DNA of 64,000 nucleotides from JAGOBP01 sp046328575 (GCA_046328575.1 JAXLWI010000006.1:37402-101401); one strand, 5' to 3'; positions 35,191 through 44,191 are shown, counted from the stretch's first letter. The notes: generated from the sequence alone by a model not told the origin. Made by a program: numbers and translations.

Positions 35191-35544
35191 CTACACGCTG
35201 ATAAGAGCGTTAAAGATAACGTCAGTTTTGGCGGCTGCGATAAAATCGTTGCGATGCAGATCCTTGATCACATGCGTTGACCACCATACCGTGACCTTGC
35301 CCCATTGGAGCAAAATATCAGGATGATGACCTTCGGCCTCGGCTAATTCGCCAAGGCGATTGGTGAACGCCAGCGCCTGAGCAAAGTTTTTGAACGAAAA
35401 GATCCGTTCCAGCTGGCGCACTCCAGCGCGATCAACTAATTTCCATGCGGACAGTTGTGGCAGCCACTCGGCCAGCTCCTGATCCGTGACAGGCGGTGAA
35501 TCAGCCCGGCAGGCCACACATTTTAGATTACTCAGTTTATCCAT
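35191..35544 (-). CDS. phhB: Pterin-4a-carbinolamine dehydratase
   Basis: This 117-residue protein has the normal length. The active-site motif EGHHPDILLQWGKVTVWWSTH (about 71-91) has the conserved His-His-Pro and the later His. The enzyme dehydrates 4a-hydroxytetrahydrobiopterin and recycles the pterin cofactor of aromatic amino acid hydroxylases. In bacteria without those hydroxylases its role is unclear. No hydroxylase gene lies nearby. Confidence 0.92.
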   Translation of the reverse strand: MDKLSNLKCVACRADSPPVTDQELAEWLPQLSAWKLVDRAGVRQLERIFSFKNFAQALAFTNRLGELAEAEGHHPDILLQWGKVTVWWSTHVIKDLHRNDFIAAAKTDVIFNALISV

Positions 35545-35658
35545 GTGATCTTCTCTGGGACTGAGTATAAACGGAATTCAAACGCGAGGCAACTCATGAC
35601 CTGGGTGTCAGATAAATACCAATTGGTCATTTCCTATTTCGCGACTGTCCAGTACCTT

Positions 35659-35704
35659 ATGACGGATGTCATGTGACGGTGTGATATATTTCACTTATTA
35701 TAAC
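35659..35704 (+). promoter_or_regulatory. Putative operator/promoter of the Rrf2 regulator gene
   Basis: Two palindromes are stacked: ATGAC-GGAT-GTCAT (35659-35672) and GTGA-TATATT-TCAC (35681-35694). A -10-like TATAAC follows at 35699-35704, and the regulator's ATG is at 35764. Self-regulation by the Rrf2 protein, as for IscR and NsrR, would place its operator here. This is an inference from position and symmetry. Confidence 0.45.
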
Positions 35705-35763
35705 ATTCGATTGGGTGTATCTTCATTCCAGACTGATCGACTCCGCTTTGTCGAGAATTGACC

Positions 35764-36234
35764 ATGGAAATCACCCAGCAGGCCGATTACGCCGTCCGTG
35801 CCGTCCTAGAACTGGCCCTGCGCCCGGAAGGTGAGCGTGTGCCGTCAGATGAGATCGCAGACGCTCAAGATATCTCGCCATCCTTCCTGATCAAGATCCT
35901 GGCGCGGCTCTCGGCGCAAGGCATTTGCAGCACGCAACGCGGTGTCAACGGTGGGGTGCGGCTGAGCCGGGCCGCCAGCGCGATTTGCCTGTTGGATGTG
36001 ATCGAGGCCATCGACGGGCCGATTACGCTCAATCGGTGTGCACGACATCCCAGCGACTGTGTGCGTGATCACGTTTGCGCGGTACATCCCATCTGGACGG
36101 AGTTGTGTGCCGACTTGCGCACTAAGCTCGCCAGCTATACATTTGACTACATCGCGCAGCGTGCTCGAACGGCGTCATTACCGGGACAAATGATTACTTT
36201 GTACGAGGAGTTGCCTATTCAGAAGAAAACCTAG
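35764..36234 (+). CDS. Rrf2-family transcriptional regulator with a Cys cluster
   Basis: This 156-residue protein starts at ATG 35764. The winged helix (residues ~1-85) includes EITQQADYAVRAVLELALR and the wing FLIKILARLSAQGICSTQRGVNGGVRLSR. The three cysteines in NRCARHPSDCVRDHVCAVHP fit the Fe-S binding cluster of IscR/NsrR-type regulators that sense oxygen, NO or iron-sulfur status. It lies 51 bases before cydA and reads in the same direction. The likely role is control of the cytochrome bd operon in response to oxidant or NO stress. Confidence 0.88.
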   Translation: MEITQQADYAVRAVLELALRPEGERVPSDEIADAQDISPSFLIKILARLSAQGICSTQRGVNGGVRLSRAASAICLLDVIEAIDGPITLNRCARHPSDCVRDHVCAVHPIWTELCADLRTKLASYTFDYIAQRARTASLPGQMITLYEELPIQKKT

Positions 36235-36285
36235 TGGGACGGGGAGGGACAATCGGGTGCGGGGAAATTTTGCAAGGAGATTGAG

Positions 36286-37650
36286 ATGGATTCGTTGGTA
36301 CTCGCTCAGTTACAGTTTGCCATCACCACCGTCTACCACTTCTTCTTTGTGCCATTGACGTTGGGGCTGTCGGTGCTGGTCGCCGTGATGCAGACGATTT
36401 ACTATCGCACCGGCGACGAAACCTACAAGCACATGACCAAGTTCTGGGGCAAGTTGTTCCTGATCAACTTTGCGATGGGCGTCGTGACCGGGATCGTGCA
36501 GGAATTTCAATTCGGCATGAACTGGTCGGAGTATTCGCGCTTTGTCGGCGATATTTTTGGCGCGCCGTTGGCGGTGGAAGCGCTGCTAGCTTTCTTCCTC
36601 GAGTCGACCTTCCTGGGTGTCTGGTTCTTTGGCTGGGATAAGATTTCCAAGCGCGCCCACCTGATCGCGATCTGGTTGGTGGCAATTGCGTCGAACCTGT
36701 CGGCGCTGTGGATTCTGATCGCGAACTCGTTTATGCAACAGCCGACCGGCTACGCGCTCAACCCGGCGACCGGTCGAGCCGAAATGACGGATTTCCTGGC
36801 ATTGCTGCGCAATCCCAATGTGTGGGTGCAGTGGCCGCATGTGTTCACGGCAGGCGTGACGACGGCGGCGTTCTTCATTTTGGGTGTCAGCGCGTGGCAT
36901 TTGCTGCGCAAGAGCAACATCGATTTGTTCAAGCGTTCAGTGCAGATCGGCGTGATTGCGGGGCTGATCGGTACGCTAGGTGTAGCCGTGATCGGCCATC
37001 AGCAGGCGCAACACATGGTGCAGACTCAGCCCATGAAGATGGCGGCCGCCGAAGGGTTATTCAACTCCGAAAACCCTGCGCCGTTCTCGCTGTTAACGAT
37101 CGGGACACTGGATGGCCGCAGCGAAGTATTTTCGATTCGTGTGCCGGCTGTGCTTAGTCTGCTGGCCTACAATCAGTTCACCGGCGAAGTGAAGGGCTTG
37201 AATCAACTCAATGCCGAGTATCAGCAGAAATACGGCGCTGGCGATTATCTGCCGCCCGTGCCGTGGATTTACTGGTCCTTCCGCGCCATGGTCGGCGCGG
37301 GCTTCTTGATGATCTTCCTTGCGGCGCTTGGCCTGTACTTGCTGATCAAAAACAAGTTCGAAACCAGCCCGCGCTTCCTGAAGATTTTGCCGTGGGCGAT
37401 TCTGCTGCCCTATATTGCCACCTCAACCGGCTGGTTGATGACAGAACTGGGCCGCCAACCGTGGATCGTCTTCGGGCTGATGCGCACCGCCGATGGTGTC
37501 TCAACCGCCGTCGATGGCGTCTCGGTGCTGATCACGCTGATCCTCTTTACCGCCGTGTACGCCGGTTTGATGGTGGTCACGATCGGGTTGCTGCGCCGCT
37601 TCGCCAAGACCGATCCGATCAAGGAAGCGCTGCCGACGGGCGCGTATTAG
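36286..37650 (+). CDS. cydA: Cytochrome bd ubiquinol oxidase subunit I
   Basis: 454 residues, membrane protein. Heme ligands expected from the family are visible: His18 (heme b595/d region, TTVYHFFFVPLTLG), His185 in WVQWPHVFTAG, and a Met in GWLMTELGRQPW. Acid residues near 99 (AVEALLAFFLESTFLGVW) match the proton pathway. The Q-loop (GRSEVFSIRVPAVLSLLAYNQ) is short, as in the non-enterobacterial type. A RBS AAGGAG precedes the ATG. The enzyme reduces oxygen with quinol at high affinity and tolerates NO and H2S. It is followed 11 bases later by cydB. Confidence 0.96.
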   Translation: MDSLVLAQLQFAITTVYHFFFVPLTLGLSVLVAVMQTIYYRTGDETYKHMTKFWGKLFLINFAMGVVTGIVQEFQFGMNWSEYSRFVGDIFGAPLAVEALLAFFLESTFLGVWFFGWDKISKRAHLIAIWLVAIASNLSALWILIANSFMQQPTGYALNPATGRAEMTDFLALLRNPNVWVQWPHVFTAGVTTAAFFILGVSAWHLLRKSNIDLFKRSVQIGVIAGLIGTLGVAVIGHQQAQHMVQTQPMKMAAAEGLFNSENPAPFSLLTIGTLDGRSEVFSIRVPAVLSLLAYNQFTGEVKGLNQLNAEYQQKYGAGDYLPPVPWIYWSFRAMVGAGFLMIFLAALGLYLLIKNKFETSPRFLKILPWAILLPYIATSTGWLMTELGRQPWIVFGLMRTADGVSTAVDGVSVLITLILFTAVYAGLMVVTIGLLRRFAKTDPIKEALPTGAY

Positions 37651-37661
37651 TGGAGGACATC

Positions 37662-38687
37662 ATGGATCCTGAATTCCTGCAAACCCTGTGGTTTATTCTC
37701 ATTGCGGTGTTGTGGACGGGCTTCTTCTTCCTGGAAGGCTTTGATTACGGCGTGGGCATCCTGCTGCCGTTCGTCGCCAAAGATGACGTGGATCGTCGGG
37801 TCGTGATCAACACGATCGGGCCGTTCTGGGACGGCAACGAAGTCTGGTTGTTGACGGCGGGTGGCGCGACTTTCGCCGCATTCCCGCACTGGTATGCGAC
37901 GATGTTCAGCGGCTTCTATCTGGCGCTGGCGGTGTTACTCGTCGCTTTGATCATGCGCGGCGTGGCCTTCGAGTTTCGCAGCAAAGATAAGCAGCCGCAA
38001 TGGCGCGCCTTCTGGGATTGGTCGATCTTCGGCGGTAGTTTAGTCCCCGCGTTGTTGATGGGTGTGGCGTTTGGCAACTTACTGCAAGGTGTGCCCATCA
38101 ACGAGAAGATGCAATTCACCGGCAACTTCTTCTCACTGCTCAGCCCTTACACGCTAATCACCGGTCTCTACGCCTTGTCGCTGATGACCATCCACGGCGC
38201 GATCTATCTGAGCATGAAGGCCGAAGGTGAAGTGGCCGAGCGCGCGACGAAGTTGGCGCAGCGCTTGTGGTTGCCCGTGGTTGTGATCTTGGGCCTGACG
38301 ATTTTGATGAGCGACCTCTCGACGGACATGTTCAGCAAGCTCGGCGTCAATCCCGGTCCGATTCCGTTGACGGGCATTGCTACGCTGTTGGCGACGGGCT
38401 GGTTCATCCGCAACAAGCGACCCGGTTGGGCGTTTGCGATGACGGGCGTGACCATCGCGACCAGCGTGATCACGATCTTCATGACGTTGTTCCCGCGCGT
38501 GATGGTCAGCAGCACGAATCCTGCGTACAGCCTGACGATCCAGAATGCGTCATCGACGCCGTACACACTCTCGGTGATGACTGTCGTGGCGGTTATCTTC
38601 GTCCCGATTGTGCTGGGTTATCAAGCCTGGACGTACTACACTTTCCGCAAGCGCGTGACGCGCCAATCGGTTCAGCCTCAGGCGTAA
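37662..38687 (+). CDS. cydB: Cytochrome bd ubiquinol oxidase subunit II
   Basis: 341 residues from the ATG at 37662, preceded by TGGAGG. An upstream reading (from 37263) overlaps cydA and is not the real start. The N-terminal FFFLEGFDYGVGILLPFVA and GPFWDGNEVWLLTAGGATFAAFP are standard CydB signatures. About eight membrane helices follow. It forms the heterodimer with CydA. A hairpin lies between it and cydD. Confidence 0.96.
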   Translation: MDPEFLQTLWFILIAVLWTGFFFLEGFDYGVGILLPFVAKDDVDRRVVINTIGPFWDGNEVWLLTAGGATFAAFPHWYATMFSGFYLALAVLLVALIMRGVAFEFRSKDKQPQWRAFWDWSIFGGSLVPALLMGVAFGNLLQGVPINEKMQFTGNFFSLLSPYTLITGLYALSLMTIHGAIYLSMKAEGEVAERATKLAQRLWLPVVVILGLTILMSDLSTDMFSKLGVNPGPIPLTGIATLLATGWFIRNKRPGWAFAMTGVTIATSVITIFMTLFPRVMVSSTNPAYSLTIQNASSTPYTLSVMTVVAVIFVPIVLGYQAWTYYTFRKRVTRQSVQPQA

Positions 38688-38705
38688 TTGCTCCTTGGAG
38701 ACTGG

Positions 38706-38733
38706 GGCACGGAATGGAACTTGATTCCGTGCC
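38706..38733 (+). other. Hairpin between cydB and cydD
   Basis: A 10-bp perfect stem (GGCACGGAAT with ATTCCGTGCC, loop of 8) lies in the 60-base spacer. No T-run follows, so it probably affects mRNA stability or partial attenuation rather than full termination, letting cydAB exceed cydDC. Confidence 0.5.
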
Positions 38734-38747
38734 TCGGTCGTTGAACG

Positions 38748-40466
38748 ATGAAACTCGATCGACGTCTCCTCGCCGCGGCCCGCATCGCCCGGTTGTTCCT
38801 CGCTCTCACGATCGGTCTTGGCGGCCTGATCGGTCTCGCCATCATCCTGCAGGCGCGGACGTTGAGCGCCATCCTCGATCGCGTGTTCCTGAAAGGCGCG
38901 ACGTTAGATGATGTCGGCGGCTGGCTGTGGTTGCTGCTTGGCGTGATTGGGGTGCGGGCGTTGTTGGCATGGGCAGCCGAAGTGAGCGCGCTGCAAGTGG
39001 CGGTGCGCGTCAAGACTGATCTGCGTCAGCGTGTCTTCGATAAATTGTTGTTATTAGGACCAGCCTATCTGCAGGGCGAACGCACCGGCGAGTTGACGAC
39101 GACGGCGGTTGAAGGCATTGAAGCGCTGGAAGCGTACTTCAGCCAGTATCTGCCGCAAGTGGTGTTAGCGGCATTGATTCCGCTCTTCGTGCTAGGCGCA
39201 GTCTTCCCGATCGATCTATTGTCGGGTATCGTGTTGCTCATCACCGCGCCGCTGATTCCGTTCTTCATGATCCTCATCGGCAAAGCGGCCAAGGCGTTGA
39301 CGCGCAAGCAGTATGCGGCGTTAAGCGTATTAGGCGCGCACTTCCTCGACGTGCTGCAAGGGTTGACAACGCTGAAAATCTTTGGGCGCAGCCGCGCCCA
39401 AATCGAAACCATCGCGCGCGTCAGCGAACAGTTTCGCTCCACGACGTTAAGCGTGCTGCGCGTCGCGTTCCTCTCGGCGTTTGCGCTGGAATTGCTTGCC
39501 ACGTTGAGCACGGCCATCATCGCCGTCGAGATCGGCTTGCGCTTGCTGCACGGCGGCCTGCAATTTGAACAAGCCATCTTTGTGTTGGTGCTTGCGCCTG
39601 ACTTCTACGCGCCGTTGCGCTTGCTCGGTACGCGCTTTCACGCGGGTTTATCGGGCGTGGCCGCCGCACAGCGCATTTTCGAAATTTTGGAAATGCCAGC
39701 ATCACCGTCAGCGGTCAGCGGTCAGCCATCAGCCATTAGCCGTCAATGGTCAGTCATTCGCTTTGACGATGTACACTTCGCTTATAACGATCAACGTTCC
39801 GCGTTGAATGGTGTGTCGTTCGAAATCAAGGCCGGACAGCACGTTGCATTGATCGGGCCGACAGGGGCAGGCAAGAGTACTGTCGCTCATTTGCTGCTCG
39901 GTTTTAGTGTGCCGCAGCGCGGCTCTATTTACCTTGATCATATAGCGTTGAACAATCAATCATTGCAGGCTTGGCGTAAACAAATCGCGTGGGTGCCGCA
40001 GCGGCCGTATCTATTTAACGACACCGCTGTTGCCAACATTTTGATGGCGAAACCTACAGCCTCGCTTGCGGACGTGCAACACGCGGCGCGGCTCGCCCAC
40101 GCCGATGAGTTCGTTCGCGCTTTGCCACAGGGCTACGACACACTCATCGGTGAACGAGGTGCGCGGTTGAGTGGCGGACAAGCGCAGCGAATCGCATTGG
40201 CGCGGGCGTTCTTGAAAGACGCGCCGCTGCTGATTTTGGATGAAGCCACCTCGCAACTGGACGTGGAAAATGAGGCGTTGATCCGTGACTCGATCGAGCG
40301 GTTGTTAGCCGATCGGGCCGCGTTGATCATCACGCATCGCTTGACGACGACCCAACAAGCCAATCGGATCATCGTGCTCGATCAAGGACGCGTGATCGAA
40401 AGCGGCTCGCCCGCAGAGTTGAAGCAACTCAACGGACGATACGCGCACTGGCTGGCGACGCTATGA
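38748..40466 (+). CDS. cydD: Thiol reductant ABC exporter subunit CydD
   Basis: This 572-residue half-transporter has a membrane domain of six helices (about 10-300), with YLQGERTGELTTTAVEGIEALEAYFSQYLPQV near residue 100 typical of CydD. The ATPase domain has Walker A GPTGAGKST, signature LSGGQAQRIALARAF and Walker B LLILDEATSQLD. CydDC exports cysteine and glutathione and is needed for cytochrome bd assembly. The domain linker (after EILEMPASP) contains a repeat-derived peptide (see 39707-39755). The stop overlaps the cydC ATG (ATGA). Confidence 0.94.
   Translation: MKLDRRLLAAARIARLFLALTIGLGGLIGLAIILQARTLSAILDRVFLKGATLDDVGGWLWLLLGVIGVRALLAWAAEVSALQVAVRVKTDLRQRVFDKLLLLGPAYLQGERTGELTTTAVEGIEALEAYFSQYLPQVVLAALIPLFVLGAVFPIDLLSGIVLLITAPLIPFFMILIGKAAKALTRKQYAALSVLGAHFLDVLQGLTTLKIFGRSRAQIETIARVSEQFRSTTLSVLRVAFLSAFALELLATLSTAIIAVEIGLRLLHGGLQFEQAIFVLVLAPDFYAPLRLLGTRFHAGLSGVAAAQRIFEILEMPASPSAVSGQPSAISRQWSVIRFDDVHFAYNDQRSALNGVSFEIKAGQHVALIGPTGAGKSTVAHLLLGFSVPQRGSIYLDHIALNNQSLQAWRKQIAWVPQRPYLFNDTAVANILMAKPTASLADVQHAARLAHADEFVRALPQGYDTLIGERGARLSGGQAQRIALARAFLKDAPLLILDEATSQLDVENEALIRDSIERLLADRAALIITHRLTTTQQANRIIVLDQGRVIESGSPAELKQLNGRYAHWLATL
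39707..39755 (+). repeat. In-frame GTCAGCGGTCAGC-type dispersed repeat inside cydD
   Basis: The DNA is a series of seven-base-like units (GTCAGCG, GTCAGCG, GTCAGCCAT, CAGCCAT, ...) that encode VSGQPSAISRQWSV. This sits exactly in the linker between membrane and ATPase domains. Units like these form a known type of dispersed intergenic repeat; finding one translated inside a gene is unusual. Confidence 0.6.
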
Positions 40467-42226
40467 CTTCGCGAGCCGTATTCGTGCGCTTGCTGCGGTT
40501 GGCCGCGCCATTCAAAGCGCAGATGGCGTTGGCAGTGTTGTTGGGCGTGTTGACCATCGGCAGCAGCCTGGGTTTGATGGCGGCCTCGGCGTGGATCATC
40601 GCGACGGCGGCGCTGCAACCCTCGGTGGCAGATCTGGCCGTAGCGATTGTAGGAGTGCGCTTCTTTGGCCTGTCGCGCGGCGTATTCCGTTATCTCGAAC
40701 GGCTCGTCTCGCATCACGTCAACTTCAGCATTCTGGCACGCTTGCGCGTGTGGTTTTACAGCGCGATCGAGCCGCTGGCTCCGGCGCGATTGATGGCGTA
40801 TCGATCGGGCGATCTGTTGAGCCGCATCGTTGGCGACATCGAGACGTTGCAAAACGTGTTTATCCGCGTGATCGCGCCGCCGTTAGTCGCGGTGATCATC
40901 GCGCTCTTCACTGCGATTTTCATGGCGGCGTATACGCCGTCGTTAGCGCTAATCGTGCTGGTCTTCATGGCGATTTTAGGCGCGGGCGTGCCGTTGATCG
41001 TACAGCGACTCAGCCGCCACAGCGCCCGAAAACTGATCGCGGTTCGATCGGAGTTAAACGCGACCATTGTCGATGGCCTGCAAGGCGCAGCGGATTTGAT
41101 CGCGTTGGGACGCGAAGCCGATCAAGTCGCGAAAGTCAACGCGCTCAGTCGCGAAACGGCGCGCTGGCAACTGCGCATGGCGTCGATCACGGGACTGCAT
41201 ACGGCGGCGGGCACGCTGCTGGTCAACCTGGCGATGTGGTGTGTGTTGATCGCGGCGATTCCGTTGGTGCGCGCGGCGAAGTTAAGCGGCGTGGATTTGA
41301 CGGTGTTAGCGCTGGCAACGCTGGCGAGTTTTGAAGGTGTGCTGGCGTTGCCGTTAGCGTTTCAATATTTGGAAGCAAGTCTGGCGGCGGCACGGCGTCT
41401 ATTTGAAATTGCAGAGATACCCTCACTCCCCAACTCCCGTTCCCGAAGTCAAACAGCAGGCCTCGCGCGAGAGGGTGGAGGCGAGTTGATCGTGCGTGAT
41501 CTGAGTTTCCGCTACGCCGCGCATGAACCGTTGGCACTTGATCATATGAGCCTTGAGCTCAAGCCGGGGCAGGTGGTGGCCATCGTCGGGCCGAGCGGCG
41601 CGGGCAAGTCGTCGTTGGTGAACGTCCTGTTGCGGTTCTGGGAATACGAGGCAGGTTCGATCACGCTGGACGGTCACGACGTGCGCGATCTTGATCCCGA
41701 AATAGTTCGCGCGCGGTTCGGCGTCGTACCGCAAGCCACGCACTTGTTCAACACGACGATTCGCGAGAATTTACGGCTGGCGCGATCAGATGCAAGCGAC
41801 GCGGAGTTGATCAAGGCGGCGCAAGTCGCGCAGATTCACGATTTCATCGCAGCGCTGCCGCAAGGCTACGGCACGCCGATCGGGGAGCAGGGCTTGCGCT
41901 TGAGCGGCGGCGAACGGCAGCGACTGGCCATCGCGCGCGCCGTGCTGAAGCGCACGCCGATCTTGATCTTCGATGAGGCCACCGCCAACCTCGACGCGGA
42001 ACATGAGCGCGAGGTGCTGCGAGCGATTCAAGCCGCTTCTGCGCAACATGCGGTCTTGATGATCACGCACCGGCTGATCGGGTTGGAGACGGCCGATGAG
42101 ATCCTCGTGCTGAACGGCGGACGCGTCATCGAGCGCGGTCGCCATGCTGAGCTGCTCCAAATCGACGGAGCATACCGGCGCATGTGGCAACTGCAACATC
42201 AGGTGAACGAGTGGACGGCGATGTGA
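40463..42226 (+). CDS. cydC: Thiol reductant ABC exporter subunit CydC
   Basis: 587 residues. The membrane domain begins with LRLAAPFKAQMALAVLLGVLTIGSS and contains YLERLVSHHVNFSILARLRVWFYSAIEPLAP, typical of CydC. The ATPase has Walker A GPSGAGKSS, signature LSGGERQRLAIARAVL and Walker B ILIFDEATANLDAEH. Its linker too (after EIAEI) carries a repeat-derived segment, PSLPNSRSRSQTAGLAREGG. It pairs with CydD. Start codon overlaps the cydD stop by four bases. Confidence 0.94.
   Translation: MTSRAVFVRLLRLAAPFKAQMALAVLLGVLTIGSSLGLMAASAWIIATAALQPSVADLAVAIVGVRFFGLSRGVFRYLERLVSHHVNFSILARLRVWFYSAIEPLAPARLMAYRSGDLLSRIVGDIETLQNVFIRVIAPPLVAVIIALFTAIFMAAYTPSLALIVLVFMAILGAGVPLIVQRLSRHSARKLIAVRSELNATIVDGLQGAADLIALGREADQVAKVNALSRETARWQLRMASITGLHTAAGTLLVNLAMWCVLIAAIPLVRAAKLSGVDLTVLALATLASFEGVLALPLAFQYLEASLAAARRLFEIAEIPSLPNSRSRSQTAGLAREGGGELIVRDLSFRYAAHEPLALDHMSLELKPGQVVAIVGPSGAGKSSLVNVLLRFWEYEAGSITLDGHDVRDLDPEIVRARFGVVPQATHLFNTTIRENLRLARSDASDAELIKAAQVAQIHDFIAALPQGYGTPIGEQGLRLSGGERQRLAIARAVLKRTPILIFDEATANLDAEHEREVLRAIQAASAQHAVLMITHRLIGLETADEILVLNGGRVIERGRHAELLQIDGAYRRMWQLQHQVNEWTAM
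41420..41483 (+). repeat. In-frame CCCTCACTCCCC...GAGAGGG-type repeat inside cydC
   Basis: The segment starts CCCTCACTCCCCAACTCCCG and ends CGCGAGAGGGTGGAGGCG. This is the form of a well-known family of dispersed inverted repeats (C-rich left, G-rich right). It encodes about 20 low-complexity residues in the domain linker. A related copy lies at 62148-62182. Confidence 0.55.
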
Positions 42227-42283
42227 CCTTTGGTCGCTGGCTGCATCTAACAAGACAGCCATTATCTAACTAACGAGGTTCAC

Positions 42284-42871
42284 ATGATCGCGTCGAAAAC
42301 CACTTCACGTCAGGCACGTAAGCAGCAGCGTGCGGCCGAGCGCCGCAAATCAACAGTCCAGTCGGTGGCTCTGATTGGCGGGCTCGTACTGATCGTGGCG
42401 GTCGCGCTGGTGTTGTCATTTTCCGCGCCAAACGTCAGCGTCGGCCCTGCCAAAGTCGGCCAACCGATTTCGGATTTCACTTTGACCGACATCAACGGCG
42501 CAACACACAAAATCAGCGATTACAAAGGCCGCCCGGTGTTGATCAACGCATGGGCGACGTGGTGTCCGCCGTGCCGCGGCGAAATGCCCGATCTGCACGC
42601 GTTGTATTTGAAGTACAAAGACGCGGGCTTTGAATTGTTGGCGATCAATTCGGGCGAATCACAATCGGTGGCGGCGAGTTTCATTCACGAAATGGGCTTC
42701 ACGTTCCCGACATTGGTCGACACCAACAAGGCCGTGTTGGATGGCTTGGGCATCAACGGCTTGCCCACCTCGATCCTCGTCGGGCGCGACGGAACTGTGA
42801 AGTACATTCACGTCGGCGGTTTAACGCCGGACATGATCGCGACACAGATCGAACCTATGCTGGTGCAGTAG
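42284..42871 (+). CDS. TlpA/ResA-type membrane-anchored thioredoxin
   Basis: This 195-residue protein has a basic N-terminus, one membrane helix (about 25-46) and a thioredoxin-fold domain facing outside. The redox motif is WCPPC (Cys94, Cys97) in LINAWATWCPPCRGEMPDL; the cis-Pro loop is LPTSILVGRDG. It is likely a reductant of periplasmic-side thiols, such as in cytochrome maturation. It follows cydC by 57 bases on the same strand and would be functionally linked to CydDC, which supplies thiols to the same compartment. Confidence 0.9.
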   Translation: MIASKTTSRQARKQQRAAERRKSTVQSVALIGGLVLIVAVALVLSFSAPNVSVGPAKVGQPISDFTLTDINGATHKISDYKGRPVLINAWATWCPPCRGEMPDLHALYLKYKDAGFELLAINSGESQSVAASFIHEMGFTFPTLVDTNKAVLDGLGINGLPTSILVGRDGTVKYIHVGGLTPDMIATQIEPMLVQ

Positions 42872-42940
42872 GCGATCCGGGTTTGTATGTGGCGCATGGC
42901 CAGCGTGCGCTCTTTCAATTAGACGTCTTCCTCCTTGAAA

Positions 42941-42982
42941 CGTCCCGCTCGATGATAGGCGCATCGAGCGGGACGTTGCTTT
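42941..42982 (+). terminator. Terminator closing the cyd operon
   Basis: A perfect 14-bp stem (CGTCCCGCTCGATG with CATCGAGCGGGACG, 7-base loop) is followed by TTGCTTTG. It ends the cydABDC-tlpA unit. Confidence 0.8.
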
Positions 42983-43010
42983 GTACGGTCAGACAACTCG
43001 ATCGGGCTGT

Positions 43011-43016
43011 TATAAT
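43011..43016 (+). promoter_or_regulatory. -10 box of the esterase gene
   Basis: A perfect TATAAT. The expected start near 43023 gives a leader of about 44 bases with AGGAGG before the GTG at 43067, supporting that start over the ATG at 43028. No convincing -35 box is seen. Confidence 0.45.
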
Positions 43017-43066
43017 TCCGGCGATCTATGCCGAGCCAAGTTAACCTCGCGAATCAGGAGGATCAC

Positions 43067-44191
43067 GTGTCGACGAACTATCAACATCTGGGTGTGTACA
43101 GCGATTGGGTCGAGGCGGCTCAACGTCAACAGCCGTTGTTTCCAAAGGCCGCGCCGGGTGCGGCGACGCAGACCCGCGTGCGCGAGGTGCTGGGTTTCAA
43201 TCGCGCCGCCGAAATTCCGCTGGCGGCGCAGATCGAGCGGCGCTGGCAAAGCGACGATCTCATTGGCGAAGAGGTGTCATGGTCGGTGGGGTATGGGCCG
43301 CGCACACACGCCTATGTGATCAAGCCTGTGCGTGCGAAAGAACCACTACCGGCGTTGGTGGCCCTGCACGATCACAGCGATTTCAAATTCTACGGTAAAG
43401 AAAAGATCGCCGATGGGCCGGCTGGCATCGCAGCGGGCGTGCAAGCACTGCGCGATATCGAGTACGGCAGCCGATCGTATGTCGCGGCGTTGGCGCGCGA
43501 AGGCTTCGTCGTCATAGCGCACGATGCGTTTCTATGGGGCAGTCGCTGCTTTCCGCTGGAGACGATGATCGCGGCGGTTGGTGATCAGCCGATCGAGCCT
43601 TCGCCATTTACGGATGCTGCGCCGGAGATCGAGCACTACAACACCATCGCCGCGCTGCATGAACATCGCGTGGCGAAGTACTGCAATGCGCTCGGCACGA
43701 GTCTGGCGGGCGTCGTGGCGTATGAAGATCGCATTGCGCTGAATTATCTATTGTCTCGATCGGACGTGATCGCCGATCGAGTAGGCTGCCTCGGTCTATC
43801 GGGTGGCGGCAATCGCGCGGCGCTGTTGACAGCCACACATGATCGCATTGCCGCTACCGTCATCGTCGGCTTGATGACGACGTATGAAGGCTTGCTCGAT
43901 CACAATATGTCGCACACGTGGATGCTGTTTCCGTTTGGCTGGTCGCGTTACGGCGACTGGCCTGATCTGGCCGCGTGCCGCGCGCCGTCGCCGCTGTTGG
44001 TGCAGTACGATCTGGAAGATGATCTATTTACTGAAGCTGGCATGCGCGCCGCCGATGCGCGGCTGGCCGCACACTATGCCAGTGTGGGCCAACCGGAGAA
44101 TTACGTTGGCCAGTTCTATCCTGGCCCGCACAAGTTCGATCTGGAGATGCAGGCCGCGGCGTTTGACTGGCTGAAGCAACAGCTGCGCTAA
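43067..44191 (+). CDS. Alpha/beta hydrolase, acetyl-xylan-esterase/dienelactone-hydrolase-like
   Basis: 374 residues from a GTG preceded by AGGAGG (5-base spacing); the ATG at 43028 lacks a ribosome site and would add 13 residues. Catalytic Ser is in the GxSxG motif GCLGLSGGGNRAALL; the nearby Asp is in YDLEDDLFTEAG and the His in YPGPHKFDLEM. LPALVALHDHSDFKFYGKEK contains the oxyanion region. There is no signal peptide, so it is cytoplasmic. Substrate is unknown, probably a small ester or acetylated compound. It is a single gene. Confidence 0.82.
   Translation: MSTNYQHLGVYSDWVEAAQRQQPLFPKAAPGAATQTRVREVLGFNRAAEIPLAAQIERRWQSDDLIGEEVSWSVGYGPRTHAYVIKPVRAKEPLPALVALHDHSDFKFYGKEKIADGPAGIAAGVQALRDIEYGSRSYVAALAREGFVVIAHDAFLWGSRCFPLETMIAAVGDQPIEPSPFTDAAPEIEHYNTIAALHEHRVAKYCNALGTSLAGVVAYEDRIALNYLLSRSDVIADRVGCLGLSGGGNRAALLTATHDRIAATVIVGLMTTYEGLLDHNMSHTWMLFPFGWSRYGDWPDLAACRAPSPLLVQYDLEDDLFTEAGMRAADARLAAHYASVGQPENYVGQFYPGPHKFDLEMQAAAFDWLKQQLR

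Noticed and set aside
36310..36510. Minus-strand frames inside cydA
   Set aside because: Shadows of a highly conserved gene.
37263..37661. Upstream extension of cydB
   Set aside because: It lies in a frame overlapping the conserved end of cydA; the ATG at 37662 has a good ribosome site and the correct CydB N-terminus.
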